This document shows, in pieces, positions 26,326 to 34,921 of a DNA stretch of 64,000 nucleotides. Made by a program: the position numbers and the translations under genes. Within the stretch, counting starts at the first letter, position 1. Every line of letters begins with the position of its first letter. The stretch is taken from the NCBI RefSeq assembly GCF_000014005.1, contig NC_008009.1, positions 4,836,001 to 4,900,000 of the forward strand. Reading direction: 5' to 3'. Origin of the DNA: Candidatus Koribacter versatilis Ellin345 (GTDB taxonomy: Bacteria; Acidobacteriota; Terriglobia; Terriglobales; Acidobacteriaceae). The notes under the pieces are model-generated. The model was given only the letters and a program-made list of their open reading frames with translations, searched no databases and was not told the DNA's origin.

Positions 26326-26669
26326 TCTCGGCAGCTGATCTGAACCGTGGGCTGGTTGAAGCGTTGCCGGAACTCGCCTCCGATCGCGAGGCCTACGAGC
26401 AGCGGCGACTCGAAGATCCCGAGTTCCTTCAGAGTTTCATCGGTTACAGCTTCATTCCCACATTGCAGGTTGCGCTCGACCAGAACGTCGACGACTTCTG
26501 CCGCCGAGCCTTCGCGCTGATCGAGCGGCTTCTCGCGGAAGGCGATGACGATGTACAGGCGATCTTGCGCGATGAGTTCTTCGATTACGGACCCGCCTGC
26601 GAGAAGTGGATGCGCCACGCAGGAACTCTCATGGGACCGCTGACGAGAAAAGCTGCTACCGGAAAATGA
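26322..26669 (+). CDS. Small conserved helical protein
   Basis: 115 residues starting at a GTG that overlaps the pgeF stop (GTGA), so it is translationally coupled. It reads as a helical protein with acidic pairs (DLNRGLVEALPELASDREAYEQRRLEDPEFLQ and the IERLLAEGDDDVQAILRDEFFDYG stretch). I do not recognise a characterised family; similar short proteins are annotated with DUF names or as hypothetical. Function unknown. The transcript ends in the hairpin at 26674. Confidence 0.72.
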   Translation: MISAADLNRGLVEALPELASDREAYEQRRLEDPEFLQSFIGYSFIPTLQVALDQNVDDFCRRAFALIERLLAEGDDDVQAILRDEFFDYGPACEKWMRHAGTLMGPLTRKAATGK

Positions 26670-26673
26670 AACA

Positions 26674-26700
26674 GCTGCCGAATCTCGGCAGCCGTTCTTT
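26674..26700 (+). terminator. Terminator after the pgeF unit
   Basis: GCTGCCGA (26674-26681), loop ATC, TCGGCAGC (26685-26692), then CGTTCTTTG. It is a perfect 8-base stem and lies between convergent genes. Confidence 0.7.
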
Positions 26701-26717
26701 GCTACGAATTTCTGAAA

Positions 26718-27050
26718 TTACGCTTGGCCTTCCGCAGCCGGCGGAGTCGCCGGTGTAGCAGCAGCCGCTTCGGCCGCGTCGTTCACCATGTCCTTCAACT
26801 CTTTGCTGGGCTTGAAGAAAGGAATCTTCTTCGCCGGAACTTCCACGCGGTCGCCGGTCTTGGGGTTACGTCCCACGCGCGGTTTACGCTGACGGGTACG
26901 GAAGCTGCCGAAGCCTCGAATTTCAATCTTATCGCCGGCGCGCAGCGAATGAACGATACTGTCAAAGATCGTTTCTACAATCACTTCACTGTCTTTGCGC
27001 GTCAATTCGGCCAGCCGGGAAACCTCGTCGATCAGGTCCGCCTTTGTCAT
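26718..27050 (-). CDS. HU/IHF-family DNA-binding protein
   Basis: 110 residues from ATG 27050, behind a GGAGGGG ribosome binding site. The fold is the HU/IHF one: helices MTKADLIDEVSRLAELTRKD... then GDKIEIRGFGSFRTRQRKPRVGRNPKTGDRVEVPAKKIPFFKPSKELK. The beta-arm residues RNPKTG, with a Pro that bends DNA, are present. A tail of about 20 Ala/Pro/Thr residues (AAEAAAATPATPPAAEGQA) is longer than in E. coli HU. It binds and bends DNA non-specifically or at preferred sites in the nucleoid. Confidence 0.92.
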   Translation of the reverse strand: MTKADLIDEVSRLAELTRKDSEVIVETIFDSIVHSLRAGDKIEIRGFGSFRTRQRKPRVGRNPKTGDRVEVPAKKIPFFKPSKELKDMVNDAAEAAAATPATPPAAEGQA

Positions 27051-27200
27051 CGCCCCTCCAAGCTCCGCCTGCATCCACTTGCAGGTCTAAGAGTATGCCC
27101 TTTTCATTTGTAAGTCGCTTCTAAATTCTCAGAAACACTGGCCTTTTGGCAAGACTCAGTTTCAGTTCTTTTGCCGATTCCGGTTCCGAGGTGGGTCACC

Positions 27201-28112
27201 CTACTTCCAGAGGTAGTAAAAGCCGACGTTCGTCTGCATCAGCTTGGCACGGTCCGGAATCAGGTCCGACACATCGCCGAACATCAGATCCAGCAACGAC
27301 TTACGTTCCCGTTCCGGGGTCACCAAGGTCGGTTCGCCGCTGATTCCGACGCTTTTTGCCGTATCCGCCACGGTCGCCTGGAAATCCGCGATCTGGTCGA
27401 TCAATTTCATCGGCAGCGCCTGGCGTCCGGTCCACACCCGTCCGTCCGCAATGGGACGAATGTCCTCGTCCTTCACTTTGCGTCCAGTCGCCACGTTATG
27501 AATGAACTGCGAATGCATGTCGTCAATCAACGCCTGCATGTAGGCCTTCTCGGCCGGGGTCATGTCGCGCGTCGGCGAGCCGGTGTCTTTGAATTCACCA
27601 GCTTTCATCGTGATTTCCTTGAGCTTGGCCCATTTCAACAGGTCGGCGTAGTTGTACCACTCCGCAATCACGCCGATGCTGCCCACGATGCTCGCTTCAT
27701 TCGCGTAGATCTTGTTCGTCGCGGAAGCCACGTAGTACGCGCCACTCGCGCCCACGGTCTCGATGGAAGCGACAATGCGCTTGTGCTTCTCATCGCGCAC
27801 GCGCCGCACTTCGCGGTAAATCTCCTCCGAAGCCGCAGCGCCACCGCCGGGCGAATTGATGTGCAGGATGATGGCTTTGATCGAGCTATCGTCGCCATAC
27901 TTCTTCAATTGCGCGACAACGCTCTTGGGATCAACGATCACGCCTTCCAGGTCCACTACCGCAATGCGGTCGCCGAACCCGGTAAATTGTGCGTGGTCAT
28001 CGGCGCGGACGCTAACGTACACCAGCACGAAAATGGCTGCAACGAAGAGAAAAAATGCGCCACCGGCAAGTGCAACCCACAAAAACACGCGTGAACCACG
28101 ATTGCTGGCCAT
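27201..28112 (-). CDS. sppA: Signal peptide peptidase SppA
   Basis: 303 residues. A membrane anchor covers about 10-33 (FLWVALAGGAFFLFVAAIFVL). The peptidase S49 fold follows: VVDLEGVIV, HINSPGGGAAASEEIY, the nucleophile Ser123 in GASGAYY and the general-base Lys175 in KAGEFKDTGSP. This Ser/Lys dyad is diagnostic of the SppA group that degrades cleaved signal peptides in the membrane. Length fits the short single-domain type. The following gene on this strand is HU, and the gap is 150 bases. The neighbouring gene upstream is PilZ, divergent. Confidence 0.94.
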   Translation of the reverse strand: MASNRGSRVFLWVALAGGAFFLFVAAIFVLVYVSVRADDHAQFTGFGDRIAVVDLEGVIVDPKSVVAQLKKYGDDSSIKAIILHINSPGGGAAASEEIYREVRRVRDEKHKRIVASIETVGASGAYYVASATNKIYANEASIVGSIGVIAEWYNYADLLKWAKLKEITMKAGEFKDTGSPTRDMTPAEKAYMQALIDDMHSQFIHNVATGRKVKDEDIRPIADGRVWTGRQALPMKLIDQIADFQATVADTAKSVGISGEPTLVTPERERKSLLDLMFGDVSDLIPDRAKLMQTNVGFYYLWK

Positions 28113-28335
28113 AAGCAGAGCTCAAGTGTATCCCTTTTTCCTGCGGCGATGGTATCGCAGTAGGACAATGTTGGAATCCAGCTACTCTGCTTCCTGTCTG
28201 TCGCTGTAGAAAGCGCCGTTACGCTAGCAGAAATTACCTTCCACTTACCTTCTACCGGCTCGAAGAGGTTGGGAATCCAGCAGCTTAGGATTTGGCGAGT
28301 CAGGTGCAATTCAGAGCTGCAGGAGGGCCGACCCG

Positions 28336-28686
28336 ATGACTGAAAGCCAGCGTGCGTTGCAGGTAATGGGAGTTACCACCCCCGATCAACGACGCTCCCC
28401 CCGACGATCAGTCCACGCCAGCGGCACGATTTGTGCCGGCGGCGTCACCCATGTTGCCTGGATCAAGGACATTACCGACTCCGGCATCTTCGTCTTCACG
28501 AAGTATCGCCCCAAGGTCGGTGAGACAGTAAAGGTCACGCTCGACGCGCGCAAACTGCCGCCGGACTTCCACAGCATTTACGAAGGCAGCGTGATTCGGA
28601 TCCAGAACTGCGGCCCGGGTTCTGCGGTAGGCATCGCGGTGCTTTTTAGCGTGATCGGCGCAGTGATGCTGAGGGCAGCGGCTTAG
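28336..28686 (+). CDS. PilZ-domain protein
   Basis: 116 residues behind GGAGG. The PilZ c-di-GMP-binding features are RRSPRRS (the RxxxR pair near the N-terminus) and DITDSGIFV (the D-x-S-x-x-G-like loop). After these comes a six-stranded barrel up to VIRIQNCGPGSAVGIAVLF. It has no further domains and may act as a small c-di-GMP receptor protein. A PilZ partner is at 51233 and a GGDEF cyclase at 53602, but they are not in one operon. It converges with the Doc remnant. Confidence 0.86.
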   Translation: MTESQRALQVMGVTTPDQRRSPRRSVHASGTICAGGVTHVAWIKDITDSGIFVFTKYRPKVGETVKVTLDARKLPPDFHSIYEGSVIRIQNCGPGSAVGIAVLFSVIGAVMLRAAA

Positions 28687-29078
28687 CTACTTCGCGGTCG
28701 TATTCGCCGCGAACCACTCGGTCAATTCAGTTTCGCCGAGGCTGGCTTCCGCGAGCGCGTAAAAAACGGCGTAGCGATCCTCGGCTGTCGCGGTGACATT
28801 GAAACCGTTTAGCCCTAGAAAGAGCAACGACACCACGAAGGCCGTCCGCTTGTTGCCATCGAAGAACGGATGGTTGCGAGCGATGCCAAAGGCGTAGGAG
28901 GCCGCCAAACGCTGAGCGCTTACCGGTTCTGCGAATAGTTGAGAAGATGCTTCGAGCGACCCAACGCTGATTCCAGCAGCCCTGAATCACGGACTCCCGG
29001 TTGACCGCCGTGCCTACCGAGTTGTTTGTCGTGGATAGCGAGGGCGTCTTGGAGTTCAACCCAGACAGGCTCTTCCAC
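28687..29078 (-). pseudogene. doc: Doc-type (Fic-fold) toxin, broken by one frameshift
   Basis: The frame starts at GTG 29078 and reads EEPVWVELQDALAIHDKQ, then GGQPGVRDSGLLESALGRSKHLL, the normal Doc N-terminus, but stops at a TAA near 28920. A second frame continues as RLAASYAFGIARNHPFFDGNKRTAFV to 28687, carrying the full catalytic Fic motif HPFFDGNKR. Joining both frames with a one-base shift at about 28918-28928 gives a whole Doc protein of typical length. Intact Doc phosphorylates EF-Tu. The start overlaps the stop of its antitoxin (29078). Either a decayed toxin or a sequencing error. Confidence 0.72.
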
Positions 29079-29305
29079 TACTCTGCCAGTCTGCGCAGAA
29101 CGTCATGGTTCTCGTCCATGATCTCTTCCGCCACTTTCATCTTCTCTTCGAACGTCGCTCGCGAGGCGGAGAGAAGTACCCCATCGGACACTTCGGAGAC
29201 CTGAACGGTGCTGCCCTCGGTCACCTTCAATTTATCCAAAAGCTCTTTGGGGAGGATGATCGCGAAGGAGCCGCCAACGTTCGTCACTTTTACGCTCGTG
29301 ACCAC
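29078..29305 (-). CDS. AbrB/MazE-type antitoxin
   Basis: 75 residues from GTG. The beta-hairpin swapped dimer fold of AbrB/SpoVT/MazE is visible: VTSVKVTNVGGSFAIILPKELLDKLKVTEGSTVQVSEVSDGVLL, followed by an acidic helix (TFEEKMKVAEEIMDENHDVLRRL) that would bind the toxin. The DNA-binding end represses the pair. Its partner is the Doc gene, with which it overlaps by one base. AbrB-type antitoxins usually pair with MazF or VapC, but Doc pairings are known too. Confidence 0.85.
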   Translation of the reverse strand: MVTSVKVTNVGGSFAIILPKELLDKLKVTEGSTVQVSEVSDGVLLSASRATFEEKMKVAEEIMDENHDVLRRLAE

Positions 29306-29343
29306 GGGAACCTCACTTCACTATTATGCCCTAACGTGGCTCG

Positions 29344-31185
29344 TTACTTCTTCTTTGCCACAACCTTCTTCTTGGCAGGCGGAGCGGCTTTCTTCGCGAC
29401 CGGTTTGGGCTCCGGCTTCTTCGCGACAGGGGCAGCTTTCTTGCCGGTCCCGTTATGGTTTGCTGCTACAGGCACATGCTTCGTAACAGGAGCGGGCTTC
29501 GCGACGAGAGCAGACTTTGCAGCTGCGGGCTTCGCGGCTAAAACAGATTTCGTCACCGGCGCAGTTTTTCCAGCAACCGGTTTCGCGGCGACCGCAGGTT
29601 TCGGCGCTTCGGCTGGAAGCGGTGGCGGCACAGGCGTGGGAGCTTCCAAAACCGGCGATTCCCCGAGCGCCTTCATCACTATGCCGCGCATTTCCTCGAC
29701 CGGCGCAGGCTTGCCGCTCCAAATCTCAAATTGACGCGCTCCCTGCTGCACAAACATCTCGTAGCCCGGAATCGTCGCCAATCCTTTGGCTTTCGCCAAC
29801 TGGATCAACCGAGTGTTCACCGGGTTATAGACCATGTCGAACACGATGCGCGCCCGCAATTCATCGGCTTCGAGCGGGCTCACCTTCGGGTTCATCATGC
29901 CGACCGAGGTCGCGTTGATGATCACGTCGAAATCGAGCTTTTTCAAATCGGCTCGCTTTACGACCTTCGCACCCGCTTCCTTCGCCAACTTTTGCGCCTT
30001 CGGCACGGTGCGATTCACGATCGAAATGTGTGCCCCGCGTGCCGCCAATCCGAACACCGCTGCGCGCGCTGCGCCACCGGCGCCTACCACCAGGATTTTC
30101 GCCCCAGTCACGGTGATGCGGTCCGAAAGCGGCCCAACGATCCCAGCCACGTCGGTATTAAATCCGTAGAGCTTTCCGTCTTGCGCGCGGACGATCGTAT
30201 TCACCGCGCCAATCTTGCGCACCAGGTCGTCGGTGTTCGCGAGGTGCTTCACCATCTCCTCTTTATGCGGCATGGTGATGCTCAACCCGCGCAGAGGAAT
30301 GTCGCGAATACACGCCATCAGATCGTCGGTCTTTTTTGTGTGCAACGCCAGATACACGCCATTCACGTTCTCGCGGCGGAACGCCAGGTTCATCATCGCC
30401 GGCGACAACGAATGCGCTACTGGATCTCCGGCAACGCCGTACACATGCGTGGCGGCGTCCACGTGGTCAATACGGAAAGTGCTCCGCAGGTCGCGATAGG
30501 TGACCTGTCCCGGCGCCGTCTCTTCGCCCGCGGAAGCCGCCGCAAAGGTAAATACACTGCCCGCTCGGACCGACAAAACCCGGCTGATAATGCCTTGCTC
30601 GCCCATGCACAGCCCGATCAGCCAGTAATCGTGCCCGTGCTTCTCCAGGAACTTCATCATCTGCACGTTGTCGTACAGGGAGGTCGCCGTGGAGACCACT
30701 TTGTAATATTCGACGTGGATTTTCACCATCCGGGCGAGGATGTCATCCAGCTTCTTGGTTGCCTTAAAGTCATGAAAAGACAGGATGATCGAGGCTGCTT
30801 CACGAAGCTTTTGCAGCTCCGAGGCCTTCACCGACTCCGCTGTCTCCAGTTCCACGTCCAGAAGTTGACATCCGGCTGCCGCGGCCTTGGCCAGGATTTC
30901 GAGCTGCGCCGAGGCCGACCCCTTAAATTTGCCCCCGTTGACCGCCCTCCGACAGGTACCAATGATGACGGCATCGGGCCGGGTTTCGAGCAGGCGCTTC
31001 ACCTTGGGGAGCGCCGCTGCGGGGTTGGTCAGGTAGTCTAACCTGAACTCAAGAAAGGGGTTTTCGCGGATTATGCCTTCCGCTTTGGCGATCATTTCCT
31101 CCGGCGTCGCGCCGATTACGGCGACGCAAACACGGGGAATGCGCGAGCGGAGGATGCGGGGCGCGTTGTAGCCGGAAGTTGCCAT
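29344..31185 (-). CDS. aroDE: Bifunctional 3-dehydroquinate dehydratase / shikimate dehydrogenase with Lys-rich tail
   Basis: 613 residues, fusing two shikimate-pathway enzymes. Type I AroD (about 16-235) has PDAVIIGTCR, SFHDFKATKKL and the Schiff-base region EYYKVVSTATS. AroE (about 245-510) has GDPVAHSLSPAMMNLAF, SITMPHKEEM, YGFNTDVAG, the NADP loop VVGAGGAARAAV with a following VNRT, and MVYNPVNTRL. The enzymes act in sequence from 3-dehydroquinate to shikimate. The last 104 residues are an Ala/Pro/Lys repeat region with 21 Lys and only 3 Glu, resembling bacterial histone-H1-like tails. Such a tail is not part of either enzyme. The fused AroDE order is also known in chlamydiae and plants. 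Confidence 0.94.
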   Translation of the reverse strand: MATSGYNAPRILRSRIPRVCVAVIGATPEEMIAKAEGIIRENPFLEFRLDYLTNPAAALPKVKRLLETRPDAVIIGTCRRAVNGGKFKGSASAQLEILAKAAAAGCQLLDVELETAESVKASELQKLREAASIILSFHDFKATKKLDDILARMVKIHVEYYKVVSTATSLYDNVQMMKFLEKHGHDYWLIGLCMGEQGIISRVLSVRAGSVFTFAAASAGEETAPGQVTYRDLRSTFRIDHVDAATHVYGVAGDPVAHSLSPAMMNLAFRRENVNGVYLALHTKKTDDLMACIRDIPLRGLSITMPHKEEMVKHLANTDDLVRKIGAVNTIVRAQDGKLYGFNTDVAGIVGPLSDRITVTGAKILVVGAGGAARAAVFGLAARGAHISIVNRTVPKAQKLAKEAGAKVVKRADLKKLDFDVIINATSVGMMNPKVSPLEADELRARIVFDMVYNPVNTRLIQLAKAKGLATIPGYEMFVQQGARQFEIWSGKPAPVEEMRGIVMKALGESPVLEAPTPVPPPLPAEAPKPAVAAKPVAGKTAPVTKSVLAAKPAAAKSALVAKPAPVTKHVPVAANHNGTGKKAAPVAKKPEPKPVAKKAAPPAKKKVVAKKK

Positions 31186-31520
31186 CGTAGCCGGATACTT
31201 CCGGCGTCGCGATAGTAACGATGCACTAATCTAGTTGCAACACCCTTTTCAAGTTACGGAAGATATTTCGCGATTTTGCACCTCTGGGGTAACTAGACTG
31301 GCAAACAGGTTCTTGACCAGCAGCTACTCCTCTGATACTTTTGCGCCTCAGCCATAGTTCTGCATCGTCAACGACATGCAGCCGCACAGCGGTCCCCCCG
31401 GGGCTCATTGACCTTCGCCGCTTGCGCGTGATCTCAGATCGCGTATGGTACGAAGTCTTGCTCGTAAGATCAGGTTCGCACGCATCGGTTGTAGGTTTCG
31501 CCTCGGCTCACGGAGGGGTT
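31186..31520. other. 335-base intergenic region with a promoter
   Basis: No gene is seen between the start of aroDE and the start of the exported protein at 31521. It holds at least one plausible plus-strand promoter (31313-31341) and an AT-rich section near 31240-31290 that may carry the aroDE promoter. An open frame extends upstream of 31521, but the GGAGG placed before the ATG at 31521 and the signal peptide argue against it being coding. Confidence 0.45.
31313..31341 (+). promoter_or_regulatory. Putative sigma-70 promoter for the exported protein
   Basis: TTGACC (31313-31318), a 17-base spacer and TACTTT (31336-31341). The transcript would carry a 5' leader of about 170 bases before the ATG at 31521. 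Confidence 0.45.
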
Positions 31521-32483
31521 ATGAAAAAAGCTCTGCTTCTCGTTACTCTCGCTGCCAGCGCAGCGGCATTTGGTCAGGCCGACGTTACGGCCGCGCAGGC
31601 CGCGCAAAACACTCAAACATCGCCTACCGTGTTGCCGTCCAACATCGTGACGAAGGGCACTACCGCCTCCTACACAGACACGTACTGTGCCGGCTATATG
31701 TCGCCGACCGACGTTTCCAACGCGTCGTTCGTAGTCGCGGGAGAGCAGTCGCCCAACACCGCGCGCTTCGTAAAGAATGACTCCATCCTTCTCAACGGCG
31801 CAGGCTGGCAGGAAGGCCAGAAGGTCTCCGTCGTCCGCCGCGCCAAGGACCCCAACTATTACAAGCTTTACGACGGCCAAAACGCCGAGACCAAGAAGGC
31901 CGGCTTTGTCTTCTACGATATGGCCCAGGCGACGGTCACCAATGTTGCGGGAGCCAATGCGGTCGCACACATTGATTTCAGCTGCGATCCGGTCGTCCCT
32001 GGCGACTTGATAGTCCCCTTCCAGGAGCGTGCGATTGCTGCATTCCACGCGCGCCCGTACAACTTCCAGCACTGGACGCCGCTCAAGAAATCCACCACTG
32101 GCCGCATTGTCCTCAGCAAGGACTTCGATGCGTACCTCGGCGAAGGCAAGAAGTTCTACGTCAACATTGGCACCACCCAGGGCTTGAAGGTTGGTGATTA
32201 CGTCCGCATCTATCGCGGTTGGGAAGACAACGAGATGGATCCGTCGGATGAAGGGTCTCTGATGTCCATCAACTACGAAGACGACCAGTTCAAAGAGCCG
32301 CCGCTGAAGACGAAGCGTTGGGCAGAACTGCCGAAGCGCGGGCTTGCGGAAGCCGTGATTCTCTACACCACGCCGACCACCGCAACCGCCATGATCACCT
32401 ACGCGATCGAGGACGTTCACATTGGCGATCACTTCGAACTGATGGCGCCGGAAGCTGGCGAAGCCAGCGGCGGAAGCCACTAA
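31521..32483 (+). CDS. Exported conserved acidobacterial protein
   Basis: 320 residues from the ATG at 31521 behind GGAGGGG. A signal peptide (KKALLLVTLAASAAAFGQA) is followed by a Thr/Gln-rich linker and then a domain with SYTDTYCAGYMSP and SILLNGAGWQEGQKVSVVRRAKDPNYYKLYDGQ. The C-terminal part (RIVLSKDFDAYLGEGKKFYVNIGTTQGLKVGDYVRIYRG) resembles the end of FlgT-like or peptidoglycan-associated proteins, but I cannot name the family with confidence. It is probably periplasmic. A good terminator follows at 32508. Confidence 0.78.
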   Translation: MKKALLLVTLAASAAAFGQADVTAAQAAQNTQTSPTVLPSNIVTKGTTASYTDTYCAGYMSPTDVSNASFVVAGEQSPNTARFVKNDSILLNGAGWQEGQKVSVVRRAKDPNYYKLYDGQNAETKKAGFVFYDMAQATVTNVAGANAVAHIDFSCDPVVPGDLIVPFQERAIAAFHARPYNFQHWTPLKKSTTGRIVLSKDFDAYLGEGKKFYVNIGTTQGLKVGDYVRIYRGWEDNEMDPSDEGSLMSINYEDDQFKEPPLKTKRWAELPKRGLAEAVILYTTPTTATAMITYAIEDVHIGDHFELMAPEAGEASGGSH

Positions 32484-32507
32484 CCAACTTTCAGCAGAAA
32501 CAAGAAT

Positions 32508-32535
32508 GCGCCGCAAATGCGGCGCGTTTCTTTTT
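32508..32535 (+). terminator. Rho-independent terminator
   Basis: GCGCCGCA (32508-32515), a two-base gap and TGCGGCGC (32518-32525), then GTTTCTTTTT. It is a strong stem followed by a T-run, between convergent genes. Confidence 0.8.
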
Positions 32536-32543
32536 GCGGAAAA

Positions 32544-33107
32544 CTACTCTCCAAAGATTTCAGCCGTGAACGCCTCGATGGAAGCACCACGCTGCCATGC
32601 ATCCACAGGCAGCATCGCCTTACGACAGGTCTCGCTCAGGAACGTCTGGGCGTCCCAGTTGCGCTCCGTTGCAACTTGCGGCAGCAGTAAGCCGCGCCGC
32701 ATATTCCAGGAAATCAGCAGTCCATGCTTGCCCACTTCTACATCCTTCGGTTCGATCGGGAACAGCAGGGACATCACGCTGATCTCCACTTTGAGTTCTG
32801 GCGCCTCAGGAGCTTTCACCCGCTCAAACCGTGGATCTTCAAACGCGGCGCCCACAGCGGTGTTTGCCACAGTCTTGTAGAGCGACGCCACCGGAAGCAC
32901 ATAGCCAATGCACCCGCGCAACTTACCGTGCAGATGCAGGGTCGTAAAAGCACCGCGTTGCTCCTCGAGATGCGGAGTCGGCGCCGTCAGGTCCATCGGC
33001 CGGTCATGCAACGCGCTATCGATTGCAGCATGCGCCAACCGGATCAGGGTTTCTCGTTCTGTCTGGGAATATTCGCCAACCGCACTACTGCTGGGTAGCT
33101 GCGACAT
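32544..33107 (-). CDS. AMMECR1-domain protein
   Basis: 187 residues. The fold is AMMECR1: LIRLAHAAIDSAL, RGAFTTLHLHGKLRGCIGYVLPVASLYKTVANTAVGAAFEDPRFERV, then LKVEISVMSLLFPIEP and a final MRRGLLLPQVATERNWDAQTFL. LRGCIG is the family's six-residue signature. The biochemical role is unknown in bacteria; in archaea and eukaryotes it is a highly conserved protein. The start at 33107 overlaps the 3' end of pgsA by 23 bases, showing close coupling. Confidence 0.9.
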   Translation of the reverse strand: MSQLPSSSAVGEYSQTERETLIRLAHAAIDSALHDRPMDLTAPTPHLEEQRGAFTTLHLHGKLRGCIGYVLPVASLYKTVANTAVGAAFEDPRFERVKAPEAPELKVEISVMSLLFPIEPKDVEVGKHGLLISWNMRRGLLLPQVATERNWDAQTFLSETCRKAMLPVDAWQRGASIEAFTAEIFGE

Positions 33108-33753
33108 CGGGTGATTTGCGCCGCCGCGATAGTACGAACGAACGCCGGCGCCGGCGTTCCGAGCTGCGATCAATCTTCCGCCAGAAGCCCACAAAATAAT
33201 CCACTGCGGAGATCAACGACAGTGCCACCATGAACCAGATTGCCATCTTCGCGATCAAGTCGATTGCGAGCACAAAATGGAATGAGCCAAAGTCCCACTC
33301 CGCGTCCCACCAGCGCACATCCAGGATCGCCGCCACTACGCACACGATCTGGACCACCATCTTCATCTTGCCCAGATCGCTAGCCTGGATCGTGAAACCT
33401 TCCGACGCCGCAATCGATCGCAAGCCGCTGACGAGGAACTCGCGCCCGATCACGATCACGGCAACCCAAGCGCTGACGATGTGCGGATTCACCTGCACCA
33501 GCGTGATGAATGCCGCCGTCACCATGAGCTTGTCGGCCAACGGATCGAGCAGCATGCCCATGGTGGTGACCTGCTGCCGCTTGCGCGCGAGATAACCATC
33601 CAGCCCATCGGTAATGGAAGCCAGGATGAACACCGCGGAAGCGAGGAGCTCCCTCTCTCCGTGGAGACTGCCAATGCGCGGGGTGAGAAGGATCCAGATC
33701 AACAGCGGGATGCTGAAGATCCGAGACAGCGTGATGGAATTCGGTAAGTTCAC
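33085..33753 (-). CDS. pgsA: CDP-diacylglycerol-glycerol-3-phosphate 3-phosphatidyltransferase
   Basis: 222 residues, with four or more hydrophobic segments. The CDP-alcohol phosphotransferase motif is complete: DGLDGYLARKRQQVTTMGMLLDPLADK, with the DG..AR.(8)G...D...D spacing. It makes phosphatidylglycerol phosphate for anionic lipids. The first residues MNLPNSITLSRI match PgsA in Gram-negative bacteria. The final 35 residues are Arg-rich (RKIDRSSERRRRRSFVLSRRRKS), longer and more basic than usual. The gene is followed by AMMECR1 with an overlap. Confidence 0.93.
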   Translation of the reverse strand: MNLPNSITLSRIFSIPLLIWILLTPRIGSLHGERELLASAVFILASITDGLDGYLARKRQQVTTMGMLLDPLADKLMVTAAFITLVQVNPHIVSAWVAVIVIGREFLVSGLRSIAASEGFTIQASDLGKMKMVVQIVCVVAAILDVRWWDAEWDFGSFHFVLAIDLIAKMAIWFMVALSLISAVDYFVGFWRKIDRSSERRRRRSFVLSRRRKSPDVAATQQ

Positions 33754-33847
33754 CGCAAGGATGGCCTGACTCTCTGATTATCCTCCACCACACAAGTCAA
33801 ATCAATGCTGGCAGAGTTCCTCTTCAGTGGGAGGCGGCCAAACCCAT

Positions 33848-34084
33848 TCAGGATGCACGGCGGTGGTGAAGATGATCCCGGGAAGCCCGGTGCCACGCCG
33901 GAAAGTCCAACTCCCCGGTCCTGGCCCACCGCTTCAGATCGGCCCACATCGCCTCAGGACCATGAAAACCATCGTGATAGGCCGTCAGGGGGCGAATCGC
34001 GACGACCATGGCAATTAGTGAGATCAGGCCGGGCGAGCAGGCATAGATCAGCAGCGTGCGAGCAATGCGCTGTCGGCGTTGCAT
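33848..34084 (-). CDS. Small putative membrane protein
   Basis: 78 residues from ATG 34084: a basic start (MQRRQRIAR), one hydrophobic helix (TLLIYACSPGLISLIAMVVAI), then a polar tail with DLKRWARTGELDFPAWHR. The composition is typical for coding sequence but no family is recognised, and no clear ribosome binding site was found. Other starts farther upstream are possible. Its neighbours on the same strand are a membrane protein (34237) and pgsA, with gaps above 90 bases. Confidence 0.4.
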   Translation of the reverse strand: MQRRQRIARTLLIYACSPGLISLIAMVVAIRPLTAYHDGFHGPEAMWADLKRWARTGELDFPAWHRASRDHLHHRRAS

Positions 34085-34236
34085 TGTGACCAACCCCAAG
34101 GTGCACCCGACCCGAGCTTTGGCGGGAGCGACAACCGTGTCGAGGATTCTACTCCTAAAGGGCACGCCACAAGTGTTGCGCTGGTCAGCGACAGGGTGCG
34201 TTTCCGAGGTCTCGAGAACCTGTTCAGGCTGCTTGC

Positions 34237-34863
34237 TTATGAGTAGTACCAAAACCAGCGTCTCTCCACCGGATGAATTGTCAGCCGTGGCTTGATCCCC
34301 ATGATTTCCTTGGCGCAATTGCCGGAATCCTCATAGCCTTTGTACAGAAACCCCTCGTGGAGAACGAACCCGTCTCCGCCAAATCTGAACCACACTTCGA
34401 TCTCACCGTTTCGACATCGCAGGGCATCTACGCGAACAACGTGCGGCGGAAGTTGCGCCACACCTACCTTGCCCATATCCACGGGACACACATCGGTGGC
34501 TCTGCAAGCGAGTTGTCCTTGAGGTGCGAATCTTTCCCCGCTCCTCACCCTCTCAACAATCGCTTCATACTCGCCCAAATGTCGCCTGAACTCGCGCTCC
34601 CGCCAGACAGCCGCGGAAACCACAACGCCCCACGCGCTGGCGAGGAAAAGGAAACAGAGAGCAGCAGGAACGAACCACCAACGAGAGAATTTCCGCCATC
34701 GACCGAAGCCTATTCCCGCTGACCAAAACAGCGCAACGAACATTGCGGTTAGCGAGATGCACCACGCGAGGAACCAGCGAGGAACTGAAGCCACTGCGGA
34801 GAGGAAGGTGAACAAAACGAAGCAGCATCCCATCGCCGTAATTGCTAGATTCGCGGTTCGCAA
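34237..34863 (-). CDS. Membrane protein of unknown function
   Basis: 208 residues. Three hydrophobic segments lie in the first 95 residues (LAITAMGCCFVLFTFLSAVASV, FLAWCISLTAMFVALFWSAGI, WWFVPAALCFLFLASAWGVVVSA). A soluble domain follows (REFRRHLGEYEAIVERVRSGER ... VDALRCRNGEIEVWFRFGGDGFVLHEGFLYKG). No known family is recognised. It probably sits in the inner membrane. Confidence 0.7.
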   Translation of the reverse strand: MRTANLAITAMGCCFVLFTFLSAVASVPRWFLAWCISLTAMFVALFWSAGIGFGRWRKFSRWWFVPAALCFLFLASAWGVVVSAAVWREREFRRHLGEYEAIVERVRSGERFAPQGQLACRATDVCPVDMGKVGVAQLPPHVVRVDALRCRNGEIEVWFRFGGDGFVLHEGFLYKGYEDSGNCAKEIMGIKPRLTIHPVERRWFWYYS

Positions 34864-34921
34864 TTCAATGGCCTGTTCTTTCCCGATCGTTGGCTAGGAG
34901 CCTTGTTTCAGAAACGACGCA

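Noticed and set aside
27193-27210. Further copy of palindromic repeat family 1
   Set aside because: Only GGTGGGTCACCC is similar; the head GGGTGCCCCA and a stem are missing.
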